A DNA stretch of 64,000 bases, from contig NZ_WTPY01000008.1 in NCBI RefSeq assembly GCF_011378905.1, positions 107,024 to 171,023 of the forward strand, read 5' to 3'. The DNA is from Paraglaciecola sp. 20A4 (GTDB lineage: Bacteria; Pseudomonadota; Gammaproteobacteria; Enterobacterales; Alteromonadaceae). A program made the position numbers and the translations under genes. A model generated the notes under the pieces. That model searched no databases, was not told where the DNA came from, and saw only the letters and a list, made by a program, of their open reading frames with translations. Shown here in pieces: positions 17,134 to 28,407 of the stretch. Every line of letters begins with the position of its first letter. Positions within the stretch are counted from its first letter, which is position 1.

Positions 17134-18978
17134 CTATATTGATAAAGTTTTCAGGGGTTTACCACCACACCATGCATTAACAACTGCACGGGTAATAAAA
17201 ATTGCGGTAAACATTGAAGTAGCGATACCAATCATTAACGTAATCGAAAAGCCTTTGATTGGGCCTGTACCGACGGCAAACAAAATCAAGCCCGCGATAA
17301 AGGTCGTAATATTGGCATCTAAGATGGTAGAAAAAGCACTGTCGTATCCATGGTGAATAGCCTGTTGTGGGCTTCTGCCTTCACGCAATTCTTCTCGAAT
17401 ACGTTCAAAAATAAGCACATTGGCATCGACGGCCATACCGACTGTCAATACGATACCTGCCATACCAGGAAGTGACAATGTCGCCCCAGGGATCATCGAC
17501 ATAATGCCTACTATCATCACCAGGTTTAAGGTCAATGCTAAGTCAGCCACCAAGCCAAATGCTTTGTAATAGACAAGCATAAATATAAGCACTGCAACAA
17601 AGCCCCAAATAATGGCTTGTTTACCTAATTCAATATTCTCTTTACCTAGACTAGGGCCTACTGTGCGCTCTTCAACAATTTGAATCGGTGCAATCAGTGC
17701 GCCAGCACGCAGTAATAGCGCTAAGTTATGGGCTTCCTGCGGTGAGTCTAAGCCTGTTATGCGAAAGCTACTCCCTAAACGCGCTTGAATCGTCGCTATG
17801 CTAATAACTTCGCGCTTAGCTTCGAAGATCAGCTTATCGTTTGCATCACGCTCACCCGTTGCTTTGTATTCAATAAAGACAGTAGCCATAGGTTTACCGA
17901 TGCTGTCTTTGGTAAACTGAGACATTTTGCTGCCGCCCTTAGAATCAAGGGAAATATTAACCTGGGGGATACCATATTCATCGGCGCTAGAATTTGCATC
18001 AATAATATGATTACCGGTTAAGATAATTTTCTTCTTGAGTAGTTGTGGCTGTCCGTCTTGGTTCAACACCAATTCAGAGCCTGGCGGCACGCGTCCAGCG
18101 ACGGCGTCACGTACGTCGTGATCTAAATCTACCGAGCGAAATTCCAATGTAGCGGTAGCGTTTAGAATTTCCTTCGCTCTTGCAGTATCTTGGATACCGG
18201 GTAATTGAACAGCGATACGGTCAACACCTTGCTTTTGAACGCTCGGCTCAGCAACACCCAGTTGATTTACGCGGTTACGGATAATCGTTATATTTTGTTT
18301 AACCGCGTAGTCACGAGTTTCCGCCAGTTTTTGTTCTGACATACTTACGACTATGCGCAAATCATTTTTCTCAGTAAAAACTAAGTCACGATTACGATTA
18401 CGCAAAAAGAACTCTGCTTTATCTAACGTATCTTGATCACGGAAGAATATTTCGACTCCACCTTCTACTTGGCGAACAGTACGATAACGAATACCTTCTT
18501 CACGCAAAGCACTTTTAAAATCTGAAACCATGTCTTCGAAAGACTTATTGATTGCAGAATTCATATCGACTTCCATTAGGAAATGGACACCACCACGTAG
18601 ATCGAGCCCTAATTTCATTGGTTCGCCGCCTAATGCAGCCAACCAAGCTGGGGTATCAGGAGCCAAATTCATAGCCACGTAATAATTATCACCTAGCGCA
18701 CGCTCTAAAGTTTCTCTGGCAAGAAGCTGACTATCTGAATTGGTTAAACGAACGAGAATTTGCTCGTTGTCCAACACAATACTCTTAGTCTCAATACTCT
18801 CGGTGGATAATGTTTCCGTAACCTTGCTAAGCAAAGCATCATCGACGGTTGCGTTACGGCCCGCAGAAATTTGTACTGCATAGTCCTCGCCGTACAAATT
18901 TGGAGTGGCATATAGAGCACAAATACCGACGATAAAAATCAGTACTAATAGCTTCCATAGCGGAGTTTGGTTTAACAC
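17134..18978 (-). CDS. secD: Protein translocase subunit SecD
   Basis: Inner-membrane translocation factor working with SecF and YajC. One N-terminal helix, a large periplasmic P1 region (with [16 protein letters not shown] and [13 protein letters not shown]), then five helices ([19 protein letters not shown]). I start at GTG 18978 (product [13 protein letters not shown], compare E. coli MLNRYPLWKYVML) because GGAAGGA sits seven bases upstream. This gives 614 residues (E. coli 615) and drops 16 unconserved residues of the longer frame. Confidence 0.95.
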   Translation of the reverse strand: MLNQTPLWKLLVLIFIVGICALYATPNLYGEDYAVQISAGRNATVDDALLSKVTETLSTESIETKSIVLDNEQILVRLTNSDSQLLARETLERALGDNYYVAMNLAPDTPAWLAALGGEPMKLGLDLRGGVHFLMEVDMNSAINKSFEDMVSDFKSALREEGIRYRTVRQVEGGVEIFFRDQDTLDKAEFFLRNRNRDLVFTEKNDLRIVVSMSEQKLAETRDYAVKQNITIIRNRVNQLGVAEPSVQKQGVDRIAVQLPGIQDTARAKEILNATATLEFRSVDLDHDVRDAVAGRVPPGSELVLNQDGQPQLLKKKIILTGNHIIDANSSADEYGIPQVNISLDSKGGSKMSQFTKDSIGKPMATVFIEYKATGERDANDKLIFEAKREVISIATIQARLGSSFRITGLDSPQEAHNLALLLRAGALIAPIQIVEERTVGPSLGKENIELGKQAIIWGFVAVLIFMLVYYKAFGLVADLALTLNLVMIVGIMSMIPGATLSLPGMAGIVLTVGMAVDANVLIFERIREELREGRSPQQAIHHGYDSAFSTILDANITTFIAGLILFAVGTGPIKGFSITLMIGIATSMFTAIFITRAVVNAWCGGKPLKTLSI

Positions 18979-19054
18979 GTGAAAATCCTTCCATTTTGAC
19001 TGTCGTAACATAAATAAAGCGGGCAATCGCCCGCTTTATTTAACGTAACTCATT

Positions 19055-19393
19055 TTAAATCGCTTTCATTGTGCCTTTTGGCAACACAGCTGAAATAGCA
19101 GATTTTTGCACGACGATGTTCGTGGTATCGTTTAATGCGATTTCTAAAAAGTCTTTCTCTTCAGAAACCTTCACAATGCGCCCAACCATACCACCTTGGG
19201 TCAACACTTCATCGCCTTTACTCAATGAAGTAACCAAATTTTTATGATCTTTTACACGTTTGGCCTGTGGACGATACAACATAAAGTAAAAAATCAATCC
19301 GAATACACCAAGCATGATTAGCATTTCGTATCCGCCGCCTGTTGCACCACCAGGTGCCGCCTGTGCATATGCATCAGAGATAAATAAGCTCAT
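19055..19393 (-). CDS. yajC: Preprotein translocase subunit YajC
   Basis: A small single-helix inner-membrane protein that co-purifies with SecDF. Helix at about 25-45 (MLIMLGVFGLIFYFMLYRPQ) followed by the conserved RPQAKRVKDHKNLVTSLSKGD stretch and a short cytosolic domain. 112 residues against 110 in E. coli. It lies between tgt and secD in the expected order, 30 bases after the tgt stop. Confidence 0.96.
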   Translation of the reverse strand: MSLFISDAYAQAAPGGATGGGYEMLIMLGVFGLIFYFMLYRPQAKRVKDHKNLVTSLSKGDEVLTQGGMVGRIVKVSEEKDFLEIALNDTTNIVVQKSAISAVLPKGTMKAI

Positions 19394-19423
19394 AAATTCC
19401 CCATATAATGTTAAGTTTTGTAG

Positions 19424-20581
<1,158 letters not shown>

Positions 20582-20715
20582 TTAGGTGATTTTCAATGCC
20601 TAACAAGCGAGTTGCTGACAAAAAGTGGCCGGATTATATACGAATTGCGCTAACGAATAAAAACTAATAACGCACTATTTTCTGTCGTGACCTTGTGATG
20701 CTATCGATTGATACC

Positions 20716-21756
20716 TTATGCCTGATTTTTCTCAATAAACATGGCGTCTCCATAACTGAAGAAACGATACTGTCGATCGATCGCTTGTTGATAAGCGTCC
20801 ATCACATTCTTTTTACCGGCAAACGCACTGACAAGCATAATAAGCGTCGACTCAGACAAGTGAAAATTGGTTAACATGGCATCAATCAATTGGAATTGAT
20901 AACCTGGATAAATGAAAATATCGGTATCACTGAAAAAGGGAGCCAGCTCAGTTCCATTTTTTACAGCAGCTTGTGCCGCTGACTCAAGGGACCGTACAGA
21001 CGTGGTGCCTACTGCTATCACTCGCTTACCAGCCGCTTTAGTTTGAGCGATGGCGTTGATAACACTTTCGGGTACCTCAGCATATTCAGAATGCATCTTG
21101 TGTTCTAAAATGTTGTCTACACGAACAGGCTGGAACGTACCGGCACCAACATGCAGTGTCACAAACTCGCTATTGACCCCTTTGTCTTTTAATTGCTTGA
21201 GTATACCTTCATCAAAATGTAACCCCGCGGTGGGTGCCGCCACAGCTCCAGGCTTCTGGTTATAAACCGTTTGGTAGCGCTCTTTGTCGGAATCTTCATC
21301 AGGTCGGTCGATGTAAGGAGGCAATGGCATATGTCCATATTGCTCAAGGATCTCAAGAATAGGTTCAGGATTGAGCAATTTCAGTTCAAACAAGGTGTCT
21401 TGACGGCCTACCATCTCCATTTCAACGCTGCCTTCAAGCAATAATCGCGTTCCTTCCTTTGGAGATTTACTCGCACGAACATGCGCCAGCACATGATGCT
21501 CATCAATAATCCGCTCTATTAATACTTCAACTTTCCCCCCCGAAGCCTTTTGCCCTAACAGACGCGCCGGGATCACACGGGTATTGTTAAATATCAGCAA
21601 ATCACCAGGATTGATCAAATCGACCACATCAATAAATTGTAAGTGCTCAAGGCCATCGGCAGTTAAATGCATTAAGCGGCTAGCGGTGCGTTCCTTGGTT
21701 GGGTAACGTGCGATCAATGCTTCAGGTAAATCAAACTGGAATTCGGAAACTTTCAT
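20716..21756 (-). CDS. queA: S-adenosylmethionine:tRNA ribosyltransferase-isomerase
   Basis: Transfers and isomerises the ribosyl group of SAM onto preQ1-tRNA to give epoxyqueuosine. Family blocks are visible: [54 protein letters not shown] and [20 protein letters not shown]. 346 residues against 356 in E. coli. First gene of the queA-tgt-yajC-secD-secF operon, separated from tgt by 179 bases, so tgt may also have its own promoter. Confidence 0.97.
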   Translation of the reverse strand: MKVSEFQFDLPEALIARYPTKERTASRLMHLTADGLEHLQFIDVVDLINPGDLLIFNNTRVIPARLLGQKASGGKVEVLIERIIDEHHVLAHVRASKSPKEGTRLLLEGSVEMEMVGRQDTLFELKLLNPEPILEILEQYGHMPLPPYIDRPDEDSDKERYQTVYNQKPGAVAAPTAGLHFDEGILKQLKDKGVNSEFVTLHVGAGTFQPVRVDNILEHKMHSEYAEVPESVINAIAQTKAAGKRVIAVGTTSVRSLESAAQAAVKNGTELAPFFSDTDIFIYPGYQFQLIDAMLTNFHLSESTLIMLVSAFAGKKNVMDAYQQAIDRQYRFFSYGDAMFIEKNQA

Positions 21757-21870
21757 ATATTGTCCTGGGAAACGTAGCCCGTTATTTTACGTATAATAAT
21801 TAATACCTGCAATGGCCTTGGTATACTCAAGTCCCCTTGTGACTTTGACTAAAGCGATTAAAATAATATC

Positions 21871-21943
21871 AACAGTTTAAACATTATTGACGTTTCTCCT
21901 AACTGTTCTTTTGCCCAACGATTATTGCGTTGGGCTTTTTTTT
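21871..21943 (+). ncRNA. Candidate small regulatory RNA between queA and the DUF6471 gene
   Basis: No plus-strand gene precedes it, yet a strong plus-strand terminator is present: GCCCAACG (21913-21920) with CGTTGGGC (21928-21935), then eight T residues. Upstream, AACAGTT (21871-21877) pairs with AACTGTT (21901-21907) around a 23-nt loop containing TTTCTCCT, complementary to AGGAG-type Shine-Dalgarno sequences; a U-rich linker follows. TTGTGA (21837-21842) and TAAAAT (21859-21864), 16 bases apart, could be its promoter. The layout fits an Hfq-dependent sRNA of about 70 nt. Expression is inferred. Confidence 0.5.
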
Positions 21944-21988
21944 GCCTGTTTTTCAGACATTGTCGCTATTAGCGCCCAAATAGATTTT

Positions 21989-22297
21989 CTATTGTGGGAG
22001 ATCTTGCCCCATGTCACTGAACATATCTACGATATCGTCGCGTTCGATACGACGCATATTCAACACATACATGATTTGTAACAACAAATCAGCGCCTAAA
22101 ATTCCCTTATTAACTTTATTGCGCAGGTTATCCGCGCTTTGATTCACACCAATTGTCACTAACCGTTCACTGAGATCTTGATACTTTACTCCGCGCTTAG
22201 ACATTTCAGCTTTCACCAGACGCTGTACCACTTGCCGCCAATCTGCTGAGGCACTATTGTTCTGTTTTGCTGTCTGACCATCTACGATATTTTGCAT
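21989..22297 (-). CDS. DUF6471-like small protein
   Basis: A 102-residue, probably cytosolic protein with the pattern WRQVVQRLVKAEMSKRGVKYQDLSERL..NLRNKVNKG.. seen in DUF6471 proteins. The middle reads like a helix-turn-helix-type fold (YQDLSERLVTIGVNQSADNLRNKV), so DNA binding is possible but unproven. ATG 22297 follows GGAGCAATT. It stands alone, head to head with yjfI, 186 bases apart, so it could influence that operon; this is inference from position only. Confidence 0.7.
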   Translation of the reverse strand: MQNIVDGQTAKQNNSASADWRQVVQRLVKAEMSKRGVKYQDLSERLVTIGVNQSADNLRNKVNKGILGADLLLQIMYVLNMRRIERDDIVDMFSDMGQDLPQ

Positions 22298-22483
22298 AAT
22301 TGCTCCGTCGACACAAATGTGACGTATAATTTACATTAGTAATGAATAGACTTCAAATGTTGAAAATAATATTTGACTATTTGTTTTCCAACTGACTACA
22401 CTAAGCCCGTGTTTCGTCTTCGACCACAAATTAATTTTGTGCCGTATTCGGAAAATGGTCATTAGACATACAGGAGAGTAACC

Positions 22484-22873
22484 ATGACATGGGATCTTAA
22501 CCAACTTGAGACCCTTTTTAGTGACAACCAAGATCTCGTTGTTACCCGTGAAGAAAATTGTTTATTAATTGCCAACAGCGACGGTGTTGATGCGTGGTTA
22601 GCCATTAGCGGCGAACAAATACTTGTAGAGTCTCTATTGTTTTCATTAAGTGAAGTGAAAGATAAGCATGCATTAAATGAAGAAATTTTAAAGTCTCACA
22701 TGATTTTTCCATTAACCACAGTGGGTATTTCAAATGTCGCGGGCGATGAATATTACACAGCATTCGGTTCACTAAGCTCACAATCCAAACCTGAGAGCGT
22801 AATGATCGAAGTGCAGACATTGTTTCAAAATGTAGAAGCATTTTTAGATGCTTATGCAGAACATTTACATTAA
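22484..22873 (+). CDS. yjfI: DUF2170 protein, YjfI-like
   Basis: A 129-residue acidic soluble protein with the DUF2170 pattern (ENCLLIANSDGVDAWLAISGEQILVESLLF, MIFPLTTVGIS). Function unknown. It opens a gene set equivalent to E. coli yjfI-J-K-L-M-C and lies 15 bases before the PspA homologue. The ATG follows AGGAGAG. A plausible sigma-70 promoter, TTGACT and TACACT 18 bases apart, lies about 70-100 bases upstream. Confidence 0.85.
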   Translation: MTWDLNQLETLFSDNQDLVVTREENCLLIANSDGVDAWLAISGEQILVESLLFSLSEVKDKHALNEEILKSHMIFPLTTVGISNVAGDEYYTAFGSLSSQSKPESVMIEVQTLFQNVEAFLDAYAEHLH

Positions 22874-22888
22874 TCGAGGAGTGACAAT

Positions 22889-23569
22889 ATGTCAGTTTGG
22901 AGAAAATTAGTGACAGCCGTTAAAGGCGGTGCCACAGAAGCGGCGCAATCAGTTGTAGATAGCCAGGCCATTCGTATCCTTGAGCAAGAGATCCGAGAAG
23001 CAAAAGATGAATTGCGCAAATCAGACCATGCTCGCACGCAAATTTTAGCCAAGTGTAAACTCGCTCAACAAAAAGTGACTAGTTTGCAATCTTCTATCGA
23101 GCAGTACGAGGCCCATGCGCGTAAAGCGATAGATTCTGATCGCCAATTGGCACTAGATTGCGCACAAAAGGTCAGTGACTTAAAAGCCGAGCAAGAAGGC
23201 GAACAAAAATATCTTGATCAATTTAAGCAATCTGAAAAGCAACTGGCCACCAATATTGGTCAGGCTAAAGGTAACTTACGTCGACTAGAACAACAGGTTG
23301 ACATGGTAAAGGCCACTGAATCTGTGCAAAAAGCGCAAGTTGCGGTTTCTTCACGCCATTTAGGTGCCAACAGTAAGATGAAAACGGCTACTGAATCATT
23401 GCAACGTATTCAAGACAAACAAACATTGCGTGATGCAGAATTGCAGGCGGCACAAGAATTAGCCACCGAAGAGTCAAGTGATGATTTAGAAAAACGTCTT
23501 TCTCAAGCAGGCATTAAGGGCGGCCAAACGTCAGCAGATGATGAGCTTAGCCGTATTTTAGGTAAATAA
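22889..23569 (+). CDS. yjfJ: PspA/IM30 family protein, YjfJ-like
   Basis: A 226-residue, almost wholly alpha-helical coiled-coil protein of the PspA/IM30 (ESCRT-III-like) family, which binds stressed inner membranes. The typical start MSVWRKLVTAVKGGATEAAQSVVDSQAIRILEQEIREAKDEL-like region (first 20 residues basic and amphipathic) is visible, then long heptad-rich helices. No transmembrane segment. The Shine-Dalgarno GAGGAG is strong. Position second in the yjf set identifies it as YjfJ rather than PspA of the psp operon; no pspF or pspBC is nearby. Confidence 0.88.
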   Translation: MSVWRKLVTAVKGGATEAAQSVVDSQAIRILEQEIREAKDELRKSDHARTQILAKCKLAQQKVTSLQSSIEQYEAHARKAIDSDRQLALDCAQKVSDLKAEQEGEQKYLDQFKQSEKQLATNIGQAKGNLRRLEQQVDMVKATESVQKAQVAVSSRHLGANSKMKTATESLQRIQDKQTLRDAELQAAQELATEESSDDLEKRLSQAGIKGGQTSADDELSRILGK

Positions 23570-23582
23570 TACAACGCTATAC

Positions 23583-23620
23583 ACAGATCCTCAAACTGCT
23601 TTGAAAGATTGGGGATCTGT
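23583..23620 (+). terminator. Hairpin between yjfJ and the potassium channel gene
   Basis: ACAGATCC (23583-23590) pairs with GGATCTGT (23613-23620), with extra inner CAA/TTG pairing. The following tail is only weakly T-rich. It sits at the left edge of the extra channel gene and may attenuate read-through. Confidence 0.4.
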
Positions 23621-23709
23621 TAATCCTTTCCATACATTCAGACTTACATTGGCTAATGGCCATGGGTATGAAAGAATATCCGAAAATAACAATAACCTGA
23701 ATTTACGCC

Positions 23710-24759
23710 ATGTTTTTAAAAATACGTAAAATGCTGGCTCAGTATTTTACTGAAATGCGCTGGTACACTTTACTGCTCTCTTTGAGTATATACGCCGTTT
23801 CAACTTGGTGTTTAATGACATTGGCGGGTGAAAACGCATTAACCAGCTCCACTGATTTTATCTACTGGTTAGTTGTGACTGCTTCAACCGTTGGTTATGG
23901 GGATTTATCTCCCACCACAGCGGCTGGCAAATACATTGTTTCTTTGTATGTTATTCCTGTCGGGTTAAGCTTTTTCGCGTTAGTCATTGGCCGGGTGGCA
24001 TCGTGGGTATCATTTCAGTGGTTAAAAGGAGTAAAAGGTTTGCAAAGTCTATCGGTATCGAATCACATTCTAGTGCTTGGGTGGAATGAGCAGCGCACAT
24101 TAAGGCTATTAGATTTATTGTTGCGGGAACGCGACGCAGTCGATGAGCGCCCAGCAATTGTATTGTGCGTACGCGCCGATATCATTAATCCAATGCCTGA
24201 TAAAATTGAGTTTGTTAAAGTTAACAGCTTTAGTAATGATAAAGACATGGACCGAGCCTGTATTGCAGACGCAAAAGTCGTGTTAATGGATAACCCTGAA
24301 GATGACTTGACGATGACCACAGCACTGTATTGCAGCCAACGAAATCCAAATGCACAAATGGTCGCGTATTTTACTGATGAAACCTTAGCTAATTTACTTC
24401 GGCGTCACTGTCCAAATGTAGAATGCACTCCTAGCGTAGCGATTGAAATGCTCGCGAAATCCGCATTTGATCCTGGCTCGAGTGTATTACATCACGACTT
24501 ACTCAGCGTGACAGAGGGTCAAGCACAATATTCAAGCACCCTGCCCCAAGATACAACCCCCGTTGATGTGCGAGCGGCGTTTAATCAACTAAAAGCCCTT
24601 TATAATGCCACTTTGATAGGAATAGCTAAAAGCGATGACCGATTGAATATTCAGGTAAACCCTGATTTGGACGGACAACTGTTCCCCGGAGATAAAGTAT
24701 TTTACATCGCCAAGGAACGGATCAAAAAAATCGCATGGCAACGTTTTTCTAAGGAATAA
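23710..24759 (+). CDS. Two-helix potassium channel with TrkA-N (RCK) domain
   Basis: An inner-membrane ion channel. The helix at about 18-38 is followed by a pore loop with the potassium selectivity filter TVGYGD (60-65) and a second helix at about 77-100. From residue 118 an RCK/TrkA-N nucleotide-binding domain starts (HILVLGWNEQRTLRLLDLLL), then a TrkA-C-like end (PGDKVFYIAKERIKKI). The first glycine-rich turn, GWNEQ, departs from GxGxxG, so ligand binding may differ. It is inserted between the yjfJ and yjfK homologues and its stop is one base before yjfK, so it is part of the operon. Confidence 0.88.
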   Translation: MFLKIRKMLAQYFTEMRWYTLLLSLSIYAVSTWCLMTLAGENALTSSTDFIYWLVVTASTVGYGDLSPTTAAGKYIVSLYVIPVGLSFFALVIGRVASWVSFQWLKGVKGLQSLSVSNHILVLGWNEQRTLRLLDLLLRERDAVDERPAIVLCVRADIINPMPDKIEFVKVNSFSNDKDMDRACIADAKVVLMDNPEDDLTMTTALYCSQRNPNAQMVAYFTDETLANLLRRHCPNVECTPSVAIEMLAKSAFDPGSSVLHHDLLSVTEGQAQYSSTLPQDTTPVDVRAAFNQLKALYNATLIGIAKSDDRLNIQVNPDLDGQLFPGDKVFYIAKERIKKIAWQRFSKE

Positions 24760-24760
24760 C

Positions 24761-25408
24761 ATGTTTAGCAAATTATTTGGTAAAAAAGACAGCCCTAAAA
24801 CTCCTAAAGCGCCTGAAATCATGGGGTTATACTTAGGCGGGTCGTTTCAAATAGATCCCCTGAAACTAAAATTAGTTGAACCTAGTCTTATTATCGATTC
24901 AGCGGCCACCTCGCATATTATTCAGGCGGTTGGCGAAGTAGATTTAGACACAGGCGGTAAAATTTTACGTTTTTACACCGATGACGATGCCTTCTTACAA
25001 GTCGTGCTGGACGGCGGTATGACTGAAAATCATATAACAGACGTTAAGTTGTGGTATTTCTACGAGACCAAAACAGTCGGTTCCGATTCCCAGTGGCAAG
25101 AGTTGATTAAAAATCAAATATCTCAAACACAATATTCATTGGAAGGTCATATCTACCAACGCGTATGGGATGCCGTTGGGGAATTATCACCTGCAGTGGC
25201 GATGACAGAAACAACTTACGAAGAAGATGGCGATACGAGTGAGACGGATCAGTTCGTTATGCTGTATGAGCGTGAAATTGATGATAATAACGTCGAAACC
25301 TTGCTCGTTAGCGGCGAAGAGAAACTAGTCGGACAAAATCTTGATCGCTGCTTTGTAATAAGCAGTGGTTTTAATATTGAACAAGCTGACATTAATATTA
25401 ATGGTTAA
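24761..25408 (+). CDS. yjfK: DUF2491 protein, YjfK-like
   Basis: A 215-residue soluble acidic protein matching the YjfK/DUF2491 pattern: a basic start (MFSKLFGKKDSPK), an LGGSFQIDPLKLKLVEPSLI region, a VGEVDLD block and FYTDDDAFLQVVLDGG. Biochemical function unknown. Its ATG is one base after the channel stop, with AAGGA inside the end of that gene, so translation is coupled. In the E. coli set it follows the PspA-like gene directly. Confidence 0.85.
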   Translation: MFSKLFGKKDSPKTPKAPEIMGLYLGGSFQIDPLKLKLVEPSLIIDSAATSHIIQAVGEVDLDTGGKILRFYTDDDAFLQVVLDGGMTENHITDVKLWYFYETKTVGSDSQWQELIKNQISQTQYSLEGHIYQRVWDAVGELSPAVAMTETTYEEDGDTSETDQFVMLYEREIDDNNVETLLVSGEEKLVGQNLDRCFVISSGFNIEQADINING

Positions 25409-25436
25409 CAGCACGCATTAAACCTGAGGAAATAAA

Positions 25437-25853
25437 ATGGAAACAATTCTAAATTCAATCGCTGGCCTTGGTCACTTTGCTGCTTACTTTGCGGTGTCAA
25501 TCGTATTACTGTTTGTATTCAAAATTGTATATGCCTTTGTTACTCCGCACGATGAGTGGAAATTGGTCAAACAAGAAAAAAACTTAGCTGCCGCGATTGG
25601 CTTTGGAGGCGCAATAATCGGTTTTGCGCTAGCGCTTTCTAGCGCAGTGGCGAATTCAGCCTCTCTTGTTGATTTTGTCGTTTGGGGTGTAGTGGCGATA
25701 TTTGCTCAGGTAATAGCCTTTTTATTATTGCGCTTTACCTTTATGCCAAAAATTGCCGAGCGCATTATTAATAATGAAATTTCAGCGGGTACAATTTTAG
25801 CGGCCATATCTATTGCGGTTGGCTTATTAAACGCCGCTTGCATGACCTACTAG
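25437..25853 (+). CDS. yjfL: DUF350 membrane protein, YjfL-like
   Basis: A 138-residue integral membrane protein with four predicted helices (about 12-32, 50-70, 75-98, 113-135), as expected of DUF350. The conserved AAAIGFGGAIIGFALALSSA segment is seen after the first loop. Role unknown; probably the membrane core of the yjf set. AGGAAA precedes the ATG by a few bases. The yjfM Shine-Dalgarno overlaps its stop codon. Confidence 0.88.
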   Translation: METILNSIAGLGHFAAYFAVSIVLLFVFKIVYAFVTPHDEWKLVKQEKNLAAAIGFGGAIIGFALALSSAVANSASLVDFVVWGVVAIFAQVIAFLLLRFTFMPKIAERIINNEISAGTILAAISIAVGLLNAACMTY

Positions 25854-25861
25854 GAGGGAAT

Positions 25862-26476
25862 ATGACTCAGCGTAAACGCTCATCAAATATTAACCTAGCA
25901 TCAATGCGTAAAGGCTTTTCTGTTAAGCCTTTAGCCCTAGGTATTGCCGCCGTTATGCTCAGCGGGTGCGGTGAAGAAACCGAAAAAGCCACTGTTTATA
26001 CTGGGGTAGACGACTGTATTACTAAAAATCCTGGACAAGCAGAATTATGTAAAACAGCGTATCAAGATGCGCTTGACGAAGCACAGCGGACGGGCCCGAA
26101 ATACGCTTCTAGGCAAGTTTGTGAAGAAGAGTTTGGGGCAAATCAATGTAATTATACGCGCAGCGACAGCGGTTCATTTTTCATGCCCTTTATGGCCGGT
26201 TACATGCTCAGTAACTTGCTATCACCAAGGGGTTACAACACACAGCCCATGTTTACTTCATTTTCACCTTACTCGTCGTATCGCCAACGTTGGATGGGCG
26301 CAGATGGCAGTGACTATGGAGACACCCGCCGTCGCAATATGGACGTCAGTAAGAATGCGTTTAAATCTAAACCCGCCGTTACCAAAACCATGAGCAGAGG
26401 TGGTTTTGGCAGCAGCGTTCGCGCCAAATCGAGTTGGGGCAGTTCCACTAGAAAATCTGGCGGTTGGGGCGGTTAG
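25862..26476 (+). CDS. yjfM: DUF1190 lipoprotein, YjfM-like
   Basis: A 204-residue lipoprotein. An N-terminal basic stretch and hydrophobic helix end at the lipobox LSGC, with Cys36 as the lipidated residue. The mature part has four cysteines ([29 protein letters not shown]) and then a Gly/Ser/Arg-rich, low-complexity tail ending SGGWGG. I chose ATG 25862 because AGGAGGG lies directly upstream; a frame from 25838 starts inside yjfL and lacks a site. DUF1190 identity rests on position, lipobox and cysteine spacing. Confidence 0.85.
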   Translation: MTQRKRSSNINLASMRKGFSVKPLALGIAAVMLSGCGEETEKATVYTGVDDCITKNPGQAELCKTAYQDALDEAQRTGPKYASRQVCEEEFGANQCNYTRSDSGSFFMPFMAGYMLSNLLSPRGYNTQPMFTSFSPYSSYRQRWMGADGSDYGDTRRRNMDVSKNAFKSKPAVTKTMSRGGFGSSVRAKSSWGSSTRKSGGWGG

Positions 26477-26484
26477 CCCTTCTT

Positions 26485-27648
26485 ATGTTCCGTATTCCAA
26501 TTAAGCCAAGGCCAAATTGGCAGCGCAAAGCAGCTGATTTTGGTTTTAAATTTCATACCATGCACGGCGAGCCCTACTGGGACGAATCTGCCTATTATCA
26601 ATTTACCTTGGCCCAAATAGAGAATGATATAGAGCAGCCTACCGCAGACATTCACCAAATGTGTTTGGCTGTGGTAGAGCGTGTTATTCACGATGATGCC
26701 CTGCTTGAACGTTTTCAGATCCCCCAATCATTTTGGCAACCGATAGCCGATTCTTGGAAGAATCGCGATCCTAGTTTGTATTCACGGTTGGATTTCAGTT
26801 ATGACGGCAGTGGTCCTGCCAAACTATACGAAAACAATGCTGATACGCCCACCTCGTTATACGAAAGCGGTTTTTGGCAATGGTTGTGGCTCGAAGAACA
26901 GGTCAACAAGGGCTTGATCCACAAGGGTGCAGACCAGTTCAATTCATTACAGGAGAAACTGGTCGCTCGCTTAGGTTACATAGCTAAGCATTATCAGCTC
27001 GATTTTATGCATTTCGCCTGCTGCAAAGACACAGATGAAGACCGAGGTACGGTTCAGTATTTACAAGACTGTGCGCGCGAAGCGGGCATTGCCGACTATT
27101 TTGTTTATATCGAAGATATCGGTTTAAGTAAAAGCGGTGCATTTACAGATCATGATGACCAAATAATCGAGACGCTATTCAAACTGTACCCTTGGGAGTT
27201 TATGCAGCGCGAAGAATTTTCTGAGCATATCGGTCCTTCTGGTAGTCATTGGATCGAACCCATATGGAAGTCGATATTATCGAATAAAGCATTAATGCCC
27301 ATGTTGTGGAAGATGTTCCCACAACACCCAAACTTACTTGCTGCGTATTTTGAAGACGAGTTACATTTAGCCACGGAAAGTAAGCTTGTTAAGAAACCGA
27401 TATTTTCTCGTGAAGGAGCAAATATTAGTGTGCTTGAAAATGGTAAAACAATACTCGAAGCACAAGGGCCTTATGGAGATGAAGGTTTTATTTATCAGGC
27501 CTATTCTGCGCTACCTAAATTTGGCAGCAATCACACATTAATAGGTTCTTGGTTAGTAGATGACCAACCTGCAGGGATTTCGGTGCGTGAAGACACCTCA
27601 CTTATCACCCAAGATATGTCTCGATATTTACCGCATATTATTTTGTGA
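26485..27648 (+). CDS. yjfC: Glutathionylspermidine synthase-like ATP-grasp ligase, YjfC-like
   Basis: A 387-residue ATP-grasp amidoligase close to E. coli Yjf[69 protein letters not shown] and [15 protein letters not shown] (the ATP-binding lysine and Glu). It lacks the amidase half of the E. coli Gss enzyme. The acceptor is unknown; ligation of an amine or peptide to an envelope component is an inference from the operon. The start ATG 26485 lies eight bases after the yjfM stop without its own Shine-Dalgarno; an in-frame TTG at 26464 overlaps yjfM. Confidence 0.9.
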   Translation: MFRIPIKPRPNWQRKAADFGFKFHTMHGEPYWDESAYYQFTLAQIENDIEQPTADIHQMCLAVVERVIHDDALLERFQIPQSFWQPIADSWKNRDPSLYSRLDFSYDGSGPAKLYENNADTPTSLYESGFWQWLWLEEQVNKGLIHKGADQFNSLQEKLVARLGYIAKHYQLDFMHFACCKDTDEDRGTVQYLQDCAREAGIADYFVYIEDIGLSKSGAFTDHDDQIIETLFKLYPWEFMQREEFSEHIGPSGSHWIEPIWKSILSNKALMPMLWKMFPQHPNLLAAYFEDELHLATESKLVKKPIFSREGANISVLENGKTILEAQGPYGDEGFIYQAYSALPKFGSNHTLIGSWLVDDQPAGISVREDTSLITQDMSRYLPHIIL

Positions 27649-27715
27649 CAATTTGACATCTCATTTATCACAGGTTTAGGTCAAAATAGATATCCCACTT
27701 TACTAACGCAGTTTT

Positions 27716-28294
27716 ATGAATAGCAAAACCATTTTTTCGTCTTCTTCTCGATTGAGTCAACAGCTTAAAATCGTCAGCTGTATATTTGTTGTAATTACCG
27801 TAATAGAAATTATTAATCTATTAACCGGTCGAGTATTGAACCAATTTGGCAATATCCCTCGTTATGTACCTGGGCTGATTGGCGTACTGATAGGGCCGTT
27901 TTTACATGGCAGTTTCAGTCACTATCTATCGAATATCGTACCCCTGTGTGTGCTCAGCTTCCTGATGCTGCAATACGGGAACAAACGCTTCTTCGGGGTC
28001 ACCTTATTTTGCATCATACTAACCGGCTTATTGGTGTGGTTATTTGGGCGTTCAGCCAGTCATATCGGTGTGAGCAGTGTTATCTACAGTTATTTTGGGT
28101 TTCTGTTGCTTGCAGGGTTTTTGAGCCGTAAATTTAGTCTCATTATTATCTCGTTATTGGTGGCATTTTTTTATGGCGGTTTAATATTTGGTGTATTACC
28201 CGCTCAAACATTCGTTTCGTGGGAAGGACATTTATTTGGTTTTATTTCGGGACTTATCGCTGCAAGATTGTGGGCGAAAAACGCCCGCTTGTAA
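27716..28294 (+). CDS. Rhomboid family intramembrane serine protease
   Basis: A 192-residue six-helix membrane protein. Catalytic Ser120 lies in HIGVSSVIY (family GxSx) and catalytic His172 in WEGHLFGFISG; the HGSFSHYLSN motif (64-73) supplies the oxyanion-side His/Asn. It lies 67 bases after yjfC on the same strand and could be co-transcribed, though a TTGACA at about 27653 hints at its own promoter. Substrates unknown. It is not a rhombosortase by motif or context: no GlyGly-CTERM protein is seen. Confidence 0.88.
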   Translation: MNSKTIFSSSSRLSQQLKIVSCIFVVITVIEIINLLTGRVLNQFGNIPRYVPGLIGVLIGPFLHGSFSHYLSNIVPLCVLSFLMLQYGNKRFFGVTLFCIILTGLLVWLFGRSASHIGVSSVIYSYFGFLLLAGFLSRKFSLIIISLLVAFFYGGLIFGVLPAQTFVSWEGHLFGFISGLIAARLWAKNARL

Positions 28295-28407
28295 GTGTTT
28301 CATGCAGTAACCCAATATGTCGCTAAATTAACCAAAGGTAGTGCTAGAGCACAAGGGGTAACTCCCCTATAATCAAAACTGCAGTTTAAAAACAGATCAA
28401 GGCCAAA

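Noticed and set aside
26067..26393. A 108-codon plus-strand frame inside yjfM
   Set aside because: The yjfM frame has a lipobox and a strong ribosome-binding site; the overlapping frame has neither.
27716..28294. The rhomboid gene as a rhombosortase
   Set aside because: Size is similar, but motifs fit an ordinary rhomboid and no GlyGly-CTERM protein is seen; the Gly-rich YjfM tail lacks a following membrane helix.
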